64,000 bases of DNA from Vreelandella arcis (GTDB lineage Bacteria; Pseudomonadota; Gammaproteobacteria; Pseudomonadales; Halomonadaceae), in the NCBI RefSeq assembly GCF_900103865.1, contig NZ_FNII01000003.1, positions 248,001-312,000 on the forward strand, read 5' to 3'. Every line of letters starts with the position of its first letter. Position 1 is the first letter of the stretch. Shown piece by piece: positions 58,422 through 64,000 of this stretch. Position numbers and translations under genes: made by a program. Below the pieces are notes generated by a model. It was not told the origin of the DNA. It did not search any database and worked only from the letters and a program-made list of their open reading frames with translations.

Positions 58422-59228
58422 ATGTGTGCAGACGATGTTCAGAAAGCGCCCGTCCTCGAAACGCGAGGGCTGACCAAAGAATTTCGCGGTTTTACCGCAG
58501 TGGATGATGTCAATCTTCAGGTACAAGAAGGCCATATACATGCCTTGATTGGGCCGAATGGCGCTGGCAAAACCACTGTATTCAATCTGCTGACCAAGTT
58601 CCTGTCGCCTACTCGCGGTGAGATTCTCTATCGCGGTAAATCAATTACCTCAATGAAATCCAATGAAATAGCCCGGCTTGGCTTAGTGCGCTCGTTTCAA
58701 ATCTCAGCGGTGTTTGCACACATGACCGCACTAGAAAACGTGCGCGTGGCGCTTCAGCGGCCCTTGGGTACCTCATTTCATTTTTGGAAGTCGGAAAGCT
58801 CACTCGACCACCTAAATGACCGGGCGATGGCGTTGCTGGAAGAAGTTGGGCTTGGCGAGTATGCCGATACCTTAACGGTTGAGATGCCATACGGCCGCAA
58901 GCGTGCATTAGAAGTTGCTACCACGCTGGCGCTTGATCCCACCATGATGCTGTTGGATGAACCCACTCAGGGAATGGGCGCTGAAGACGTCGACCGCATT
59001 GTGGCGTTAATTAAACGTGTCTCGAAAGGACGTACCGTGTTGATGGTTGAACACAATCTTAGCGTGGTAAGCCGTCTTTGCGACCGAATTACCGTGCTGG
59101 CGCGGGGTGCTGTGCTTGCTGAGGGCGACTACGACAATGTGTCCCGCAATCCACTGGTGCGCGAGGCTTATATGGGTAGCGATGCCGCCGAAGAAGATGG
59201 CACTGGAAAAGAGGGCGCCGCCGTATGA
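58422..59228 (+). CDS. Branched-chain amino-acid type ABC transporter, ATPase 1 (LivG-like)
   Basis: Cytoplasmic ATPase of a Liv/HAAT-family importer, 268 residues. Walker A is GPNGAGKTT at residues 44-52; the signature region reads MPYGRKRALEVATTLALDP (LivG-type, replacing LSGGQ); Walker B is MMLLDEPTQGMG, followed by the switch His in LMVEHNL. The start has only a weak AGAGG. It overlaps ATPase 2 by 4 bp. Confidence 0.92.
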   Translation: MCADDVQKAPVLETRGLTKEFRGFTAVDDVNLQVQEGHIHALIGPNGAGKTTVFNLLTKFLSPTRGEILYRGKSITSMKSNEIARLGLVRSFQISAVFAHMTALENVRVALQRPLGTSFHFWKSESSLDHLNDRAMALLEEVGLGEYADTLTVEMPYGRKRALEVATTLALDPTMMLLDEPTQGMGAEDVDRIVALIKRVSKGRTVLMVEHNLSVVSRLCDRITVLARGAVLAEGDYDNVSRNPLVREAYMGSDAAEEDGTGKEGAAV

Positions 59229-59983
59229 ACACCGCTGAAGCTCAAGCGACACATAGTCATTTAGGCGCGCCAGAGGCCCAGTCATTAGAAATGCTGCGTG
59301 TACAGGATCTGCATGCCTTCTATGGCGAATCGCATATTCTGCACGGGGTCAATTTTGATGTGAAACGTGGCGAATTGGTGACCTTGCTGGGCCGTAACGG
59401 GGCTGGGCGTAGCACCACCCTAAAATCCATTATGAACATGGTGGGGCGGCGTTCCGGTTCGATCGTCATCAACGGCAACGAAACCTTACGGATGAAGCCT
59501 CACCATATTCCTCGCCTGGGCATCGGCTACTGCCCGGAAGAGCGGGGCATATTTGCCAGCCTTGATGTACACGAAAACCTACTCCTGCCGCCTACTGTGC
59601 GCTCCGATGGCATGAGCCTGGATGAAATTTATGCCATGTTCCCCAATTTATACGAGCGTCGCAAAAGTCCGGGGACACGGCTGTCCGGCGGTGAGCAGCA
59701 GATGCTGGCCATGGCGCGCATTTTACGTACCGGGGCGCGGTTATTGTTGCTTGACGAAATCACCGAAGGGTTAGCGCCGGTCATTGTGCAGAAACTGGGT
59801 GAGGTATTGGAGCAGCTCAAAGCGCGCGGAATGACCATTGTGCTGGTGGAGCAGAACTTCCGTTTTGCCGCACCGCTGGCGGACCGTCACTTTGTGATGG
59901 AGCACGGCCAAATCGTTGAGGAAATCAGCGCTGCCGAGCTGCCCTCGCGCCGTGAGCATCTCAATTCAATGCTGGGGGTATAA
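59225..59983 (+). CDS. Branched-chain amino-acid type ABC transporter, ATPase 2 (LivF-like), Arg in Walker A
   Basis: Second ATPase of the importer, 252 residues. The signature LSGGEQQMLAMARIL and Walker B LLLLDEITEGLAP with the catalytic Glu are intact, and the switch region reads VLVEQNF as in LivF. The Walker A reads GRNGAGRST at residues 56-64: the usual Lys is Arg (codon CGT at 59408-59410). Its partner LivG-like ATPase keeps the Lys, so the transporter may still work with an asymmetric site. Overlaps livG-like gene by 4 bp. Confidence 0.92.
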   Translation: MNTAEAQATHSHLGAPEAQSLEMLRVQDLHAFYGESHILHGVNFDVKRGELVTLLGRNGAGRSTTLKSIMNMVGRRSGSIVINGNETLRMKPHHIPRLGIGYCPEERGIFASLDVHENLLLPPTVRSDGMSLDEIYAMFPNLYERRKSPGTRLSGGEQQMLAMARILRTGARLLLLDEITEGLAPVIVQKLGEVLEQLKARGMTIVLVEQNFRFAAPLADRHFVMEHGQIVEEISAAELPSRREHLNSMLGV

Positions 59984-60076
59984 CACGCCGAGACGACTTT
60001 TAGCGCTACTGGACGTATGCACCTAACGAATGCCTGCATGACAACAACAAAGGCTCCCGAGAGCCAGGAGTACATG

Positions 60077-61300
60077 ATGAAATTCAACAAGAAAACGCTC
60101 GCCTACTGTGTGGCCGCCGCCGCAGCCTCAAGCTTGGTCGCCTCGGCGGCCCAGGCGCAAATGAGCGATGACGAAATCCGCATTGGCTATTTGGCCGATA
60201 TGTCGGGCACGTATCGAGACCTCGCTGGTCCCGGTGGCTTAACCGCGATGGAGATGGCAGTTGAGGACTTTGGCGGTAGCGTAAACGGAACGCCTGTCGA
60301 AATTTTCAGCGCCGATGACCGCAATAGCGCCGATGTGGGCGCGAACACAGTTCGTCAGTGGATTGATAGTGACAACGTCGATATGGTCGGTGGATTAGTC
60401 GCCTCATCAGTATCGATTGCTGTCAGCAACTTGATTGAGGAAAACGATGGCTTGGCCATCGTGTCAGGCTCGGCCGCCTCGAGTATTACCAACGAGCATT
60501 GCACCCCCAATCACATTCACTGGGTATACGACACCTATCCGCTGGCCAACGGCACGGCGAAAGCGGTCGTTGAGCAAGGCGGCGATAGCTGGTTCATGCT
60601 GACCGCGGACTACGCCTTTGGCCATGCGCTGGAAGCCGATGTCACCAGCGTCGTGGAAGCCAGCGGCGGTGAAATTGTTGGCGGCGTGCGCCACCCGTTC
60701 CCGACCAACGACTTCTCCTCGTATATTCTTCAGGCCCAAGGCTCAGGCGCTAAGATTGTTGGCTTGGCGAACGCGGGTTCCGACACGGTGAATGCGATTA
60801 CCACGGCGAGCCAGTTTGGTCTGACGCAATCTGGCCAGCAACTAGCGGGCCTGTTGATTTTCTTGAATGATGTTCACGCGCTCGGCCTGGAAGCCACCCA
60901 AAACCTGCTGCTTACCACGGGTTGGTACTGGGATATGGATGAGCAGTCTCGCGAGTGGGCCGAGCGCTACTTTGATGAAGTTGGCCGCATGCCCACCATG
61001 GTGCAGGCAGGTATTTACTCCAGCACTACGCACTACCTGAAAGCCGTTGAAGCTGCTGGCACCGACGACCCTGAAACCGTCCGCGCCCAAATGGCAGAAA
61101 TGCCGATTGATGATTTTTTCGCTCGCAACGGTCGTATTCGTGAAGATGGCCGCATGGTTCACGACATGTACCTTGCTCAGGTGAAAACACCTGAGGAGTC
61201 CACCGGCGAGTGGGATCTTTACGAAATCCTCAGCACCATTCCTGCCGAAGAAGCATACCGTCCGCTGTCTGAGAGCCAGTGCAAACTGGTGCAGAACTAA
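60077..61300 (+). CDS. ABC transporter substrate-binding protein (Peripla_BP_6, LivJ-like)
   Basis: Periplasmic receptor of the importer, 407 residues. The signal peptide covers about residues 1-27 (KKTLAYC, hydrophobic core, AAQAQ). The mature part begins DDEIRIGYLADMSGTYRDLAGPGG, a type I periplasmic-binding fold like LivJ but nearer to uncharacterised homologues. AGGAG at 60066-60070 lies 6 bases before ATG 60077; ATG 60074 is one codon earlier. The ligand is not known; leucine-like amino acids or short branched acids fit the context. Confidence 0.88.
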   Translation: MKFNKKTLAYCVAAAAASSLVASAAQAQMSDDEIRIGYLADMSGTYRDLAGPGGLTAMEMAVEDFGGSVNGTPVEIFSADDRNSADVGANTVRQWIDSDNVDMVGGLVASSVSIAVSNLIEENDGLAIVSGSAASSITNEHCTPNHIHWVYDTYPLANGTAKAVVEQGGDSWFMLTADYAFGHALEADVTSVVEASGGEIVGGVRHPFPTNDFSSYILQAQGSGAKIVGLANAGSDTVNAITTASQFGLTQSGQQLAGLLIFLNDVHALGLEATQNLLLTTGWYWDMDEQSREWAERYFDEVGRMPTMVQAGIYSSTTHYLKAVEAAGTDDPETVRAQMAEMPIDDFFARNGRIREDGRMVHDMYLAQVKTPEESTGEWDLYEILSTIPAEEAYRPLSESQCKLVQN

Positions 61301-61383
61301 GCCCAGTCAGCCTATTAACCGAGCAACAACCGTGGGTGGCAGCCGATGGCTGCTACCCGTTTGATGGCGGGGAGAGTCATACC

Positions 61384-62271
61384 ATGATGATGATATTCGG
61401 TGTGCCCATGGCCGTGTTGATGGGGCAGTTGACGCTGGGCCTGGTAAACGGGGCCTTTTATGCGCTGCTCAGTCTGGGTTTGGCGGTCATCTTCGGCTTA
61501 TTGAAGATCGTCAACTTTGCCCATGGGGCGCAATACATGCTGGGCGCTTTTGCCGCGTTGCTTGGCTTTCGCTATTTAGGTATCAACTACTGGCTGGCGC
61601 TTATCTTGGTGCCGTTGGTAGTGGGCTGTTTCGGCATGCTGATGGAGCGTTTTTTGCTCCGCCGCATTGCCCATCTGGATCACCTTTACGGCTTGCTGCT
61701 GACCTTCGGCCTGGCGCTGATCTTCGAAGGTACCTTGGTCAACATCTTCGGGGTGTCAGGCGCGCGCTATTCCGCACCAGAGGCGCTGCAAGGCGGGATG
61801 AACCTGGGCTTTATGTTCTTGCCGGTTTACCGCGGCTGGGTATTAGTGGCGGCGTTGGCGATGTGTTTCTTTACTTGGTTTATGATTGAGCGCACCCGCT
61901 TGGGTGCCTATCTACGGGCGGGAACGGAGAACTCGCAGTTAATGCAGGCCTTTGGCGTCAATGTGCCGCTGTTGATCACACTTACCTACGGCTTTGGCGT
62001 TGGTTTAGCCGCCTTTGCTGGCGTGCTTGCAGCACCGCTCTATCCTGTATCGCCGACCATGGGATCCAGTCTGCTGATCGTGGTATTTGCTGTCGTCGTT
62101 ATCGGCGGGATGGGGTCGATTTTGGGGGCCATCATTACAGGGTTGTCGATGGGCATTATTGAGGGGCTAACCAAAGTGTATTACCCCGAGGCGGCCAATA
62201 CGGTGATCTTTCTAGTGATGATTTTAGTGCTGTTATTACGCCCCGCAGGGCTGTTCGGTAAGGAGGCGTAA
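61384..62271 (+). CDS. Branched-chain amino-acid type ABC permease 1 (LivH-like)
   Basis: Inner-membrane permease, 295 residues, about 8 spans, with the family start LTLGLVNGAFYALLSLGLAVIFGLLKIVNFAHGA. The EAA-like cytoplasmic loop AGTENSQLMQAFGVN contacts the ATPases. I chose ATG 61384, about 10 bases after GGGAG; the frame extends upstream into the binding-protein gene but without homology. Confidence 0.9.
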   Translation: MMMIFGVPMAVLMGQLTLGLVNGAFYALLSLGLAVIFGLLKIVNFAHGAQYMLGAFAALLGFRYLGINYWLALILVPLVVGCFGMLMERFLLRRIAHLDHLYGLLLTFGLALIFEGTLVNIFGVSGARYSAPEALQGGMNLGFMFLPVYRGWVLVAALAMCFFTWFMIERTRLGAYLRAGTENSQLMQAFGVNVPLLITLTYGFGVGLAAFAGVLAAPLYPVSPTMGSSLLIVVFAVVVIGGMGSILGAIITGLSMGIIEGLTKVYYPEAANTVIFLVMILVLLLRPAGLFGKEA

Positions 62272-62274
62272 GCC

Positions 62275-63273
62275 ATGACACAATCTCAACACGAAGCGAT
62301 CGCCGCGCCGTCGATGGTCGTCGAACGGCAGAGGCGGGCGAAACAGCGCCGCACGCTGTTTTATCTCGCGCTGATAGCGGTGGGTTTGGTCGCCCCGTTC
62401 TTGGCCTACCCTGTTTTTTTAATGAAAATCCTCTGCTTTGCACTGTTTGCCTGCGCGTTTAACTTGCTGTTGGGCTATGCGGGACTGCTGTCGTTCGGGC
62501 ATGCGGCTTTTCTGGCGAGCGGTGGCTATGTGACTGGGTATTTACTGGCCAGCTACCCTGGGTTAACGCCCGAACTAGGTATTATCGCCGGCACGCTCTC
62601 GGCGACGTTGTTGGGGGTGTTGTTCGGCGTGCTGTCGATCCGACGTCAGGGTATCTACTTTGCCATGGTGACGCTGGCGCTGGCGCAGCTGATGTTCTTT
62701 GTTTATATCCAGGCGCCGTTTACCGGCGGTGAAGATGGCCTGCATGGTGTACCCCGTGGTGAGTTGCTGGGCTTTATCAACCTGAGCAATAACATGGCCA
62801 TGTATTATTTTGTGTTTGCGATCTTCCTGTTTGGCTTTGCGTTAATTCAGCGCACGGTAAACTCGCCATTCGGGCAGGTGTTAAAGGCGATTCGCGAAAA
62901 CGAGCCCCGCGCCGTGTCGCTGGGCTATAACGTGGACGCCTACAAGTTGCTTGCCTTTGTGCTTTCCGCAGCGATTGCGGGCTTGGCGGGTTCCACCAAA
63001 ACCGTCGTATTTCAGTTGGCATCACTGACCGATGCGCACTGGCACATGTCGGGTGAGGTGATTCTAATGACGTTGCTTGGCGGCGTCGGCACCTTGTTAG
63101 GCCCGGTGATGGGGGCAAGCCTAGTGGTTAGCCTGCAGCACCTTCTTGCCCAATCGCCGCTCGGTAACTGGGTGAGCGTCATCCTGGGGATTATCTTTGT
63201 GGTCTGCGTGCTTAGTTTTCGCAGTGGAATTGTTGGCGAGCTGGCTAAAATGTACCGCAAAAACTTTAAGTAG
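62275..63273 (+). CDS. Branched-chain amino-acid type ABC permease 2 (LivM-like)
   Basis: Second permease, 332 residues, about 10 spans. Family segments include FNLLLGYAGLLSFGHAAFLASGGYVTGYLL and the loop VLKAIRENEPRAVSLGYNVDAYKLLAFVLSAAIAGLAGS. AAGGAGG at 62260-62266 lies 8 bases before the ATG. It ends the importer operon; a strong terminator follows. Confidence 0.93.
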   Translation: MTQSQHEAIAAPSMVVERQRRAKQRRTLFYLALIAVGLVAPFLAYPVFLMKILCFALFACAFNLLLGYAGLLSFGHAAFLASGGYVTGYLLASYPGLTPELGIIAGTLSATLLGVLFGVLSIRRQGIYFAMVTLALAQLMFFVYIQAPFTGGEDGLHGVPRGELLGFINLSNNMAMYYFVFAIFLFGFALIQRTVNSPFGQVLKAIRENEPRAVSLGYNVDAYKLLAFVLSAAIAGLAGSTKTVVFQLASLTDAHWHMSGEVILMTLLGGVGTLLGPVMGASLVVSLQHLLAQSPLGNWVSVILGIIFVVCVLSFRSGIVGELAKMYRKNFK

Positions 63274-63330
63274 TCTTCACGGTGCCGGTCAGGCTAATTG
63301 GCGGCACTGTTTACCGAGTCTGTCCATTTT

Positions 63331-63354
63331 GGGTGCCGTTTGGCACCCTTTTTT
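63331..63354 (+). terminator. Rho-independent terminator of the importer operon
   Basis: A 7-bp stem (GGGTGCC 63331-63337, GGCACCC 63342-63348) with loop GTTT is followed at once by six T. Confidence 0.93.
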
Positions 63355-63426
63355 ATGCTTAATGGTGTGCCTACGCCTAAGGTCGCAAGCGGTAGGTTGT
63401 TGCTTGTGGCTGGGTAAATGGATAAG

Positions 63427-63442
63427 TTAACGTAAACGTCAA
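63427..63442. promoter_or_regulatory. LiuR box 3 (second acyl-CoA dehydrogenase)
   Basis: TTAACGTAAACGTCAA fits TTnACGTnnACGTnAA at every fixed position. It lies about 50 bp before the dehydrogenase start and after a strong terminator, so it probably regulates a separate promoter. Confidence 0.7.
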
Positions 63443-63490
63443 TTATCACAACAACAGCTAGTGTGTACGCACATTAGCGGAGAGCCGCCA

Positions 63491-64000
63491 TGAATTTCGA
63501 GCTAAGTGAAGACCAGATTGCGTTTGCTGATATGGCGCGGGCCTTTGCCCAAAACGAGCTGGCCCCCCATGCCGCCGAGTGGGATCAGGAGGCTATATTT
63601 CCTGTCGATGTGATTCGGAAAGCGGGTGAGCTGGGCTTTTGTTCGCTCTACGCGCCGGAAAGTGTCGGTGGGCTGGGCCTTTCCCGGCTGGATGCCAGCA
63701 TTATCTTCGAACAGCTGTCGATGGGCTGCACTTCTACCACGGCGTATCTCACCATCCACAATATGGTCACCTGGATGCTGGCCGATTTTGGCACGCCCGA
63801 CGCTGTTGAACAGTGGGGCGCAAAACTCGCCACCGGCGAACTGCTCGGCTCTTACTGCCTGACCGAGCCTAATTCAGGTTCCGACGCGGCCTCGCTTAAA
63901 ACCACCGCTAAACGCGATGGCGACCACTACCTGCTTAATGGTAGCAAAATGTTTATTTCCGGGGCGGGCAGCACCGATGTGCTGATCGTTATGGCCCGCA
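63491..64000 (+). CDS. Acyl-CoA dehydrogenase, isobutyryl-CoA type (5' part)
   Basis: The first 170 residues are in the window; the rest lies beyond it. The protein begins MNFELSEDQIAFADMARAF and carries SYCLTEPNSGSDAASLKT, the flavin- and substrate-binding segment. YLTIHNMVTWMLADFG is characteristic of isobutyryl-CoA dehydrogenases of valine breakdown. GGAG lies 8 bases before the ATG. A LiuR-type box and its place beside the liu block support a role in branched-chain acyl-CoA oxidation. The catalytic Glu is outside the window. Confidence 0.88.

Overview
The window is a contiguous stretch of a Gammaproteobacterial chromosome. GC content looks moderately high. Gene order and protein sequences most resemble Halomonas and relatives (Halomonadaceae); this assignment rests on family recognition and synteny, not on a search. 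Almost all of it is densely packed core genome. I saw no rRNA, tRNA, CRISPR array, intact insertion sequence or prophage.

Layout. 1-2.0 kb: end of a class Ib ribonucleotide reductase operon (nrdE, nrdF), then a NUDIX hydrolase. 2.5-7.7 kb: a six-gene TonB-type energy transduction operon (DUF3450 protein, TtpC-like ExbB fusion, ExbB, ExbD, TonB, TPR protein) behind a good Fur-box match. 7.7-12.3 kb: xthA with a small basic protein, then rhlB and dinG. 12.4-17.5 kb: a DAHP synthase facing away from the envelope-stress locus rpoE-rseA-rseC-mucD, which lacks rseB. 17.7-23.9 kb: the classic lepA-lepB-rnc-era-recO-pdxJ-acpS run, with an unusual His-rich tail on PdxJ. 23.9-32.2 kb: barA/gacS sensor kinase facing cysM-rlmD-relA-mazG. 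32.2-36.6 kb: ppc, a DUF924 protein and rluF.

36.6-41 kb: a compact trpR-trpE-trpG operon, genes overlapping by 4 bp, with a near-perfect TrpR operator over its promoter, facing a KefB/C-type antiporter. 41-45.4 kb: flavin reductase, then an IclR regulator, FAD-dependent oxidase and NhaC-family transporter that look like a small catabolic module. 45.4-47 kb: the only degraded, accessory-looking patch, holding a collapsed DUF4143 ATPase pseudogene, an orphan terminator and an Abi/HEPN-like gene. 47-49.1 kb: LysE exporter, small outer-membrane barrel, methyltransferase.

49.1-64 kb: a branched-chain catabolic block. The liuRABCDE operon plus an acyl-CoA synthetase carries isovaleryl-CoA to acetoacetate and acetyl-CoA. 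It faces a five-gene Liv-type ABC importer, followed by an acyl-CoA dehydrogenase (isobutyryl-CoA type) that runs off the window. Three palindromes of the form TTnACGTnnACGTnAA (one degenerate) sit before liuR, before the importer and before the last dehydrogenase, so MerR-type LiuR probably controls all three units.

I do not see a clearly novel multi-gene system. The most rewarding items are the LiuR boxes, the autoregulated trpREG operon, the Arg-for-Lys Walker A in the LivF-type ATPase, the PdxJ metal-binding-like tail, the missing rseB with a structured rpoE-rseA gap, and the Abi/HEPN gene in the degraded patch.
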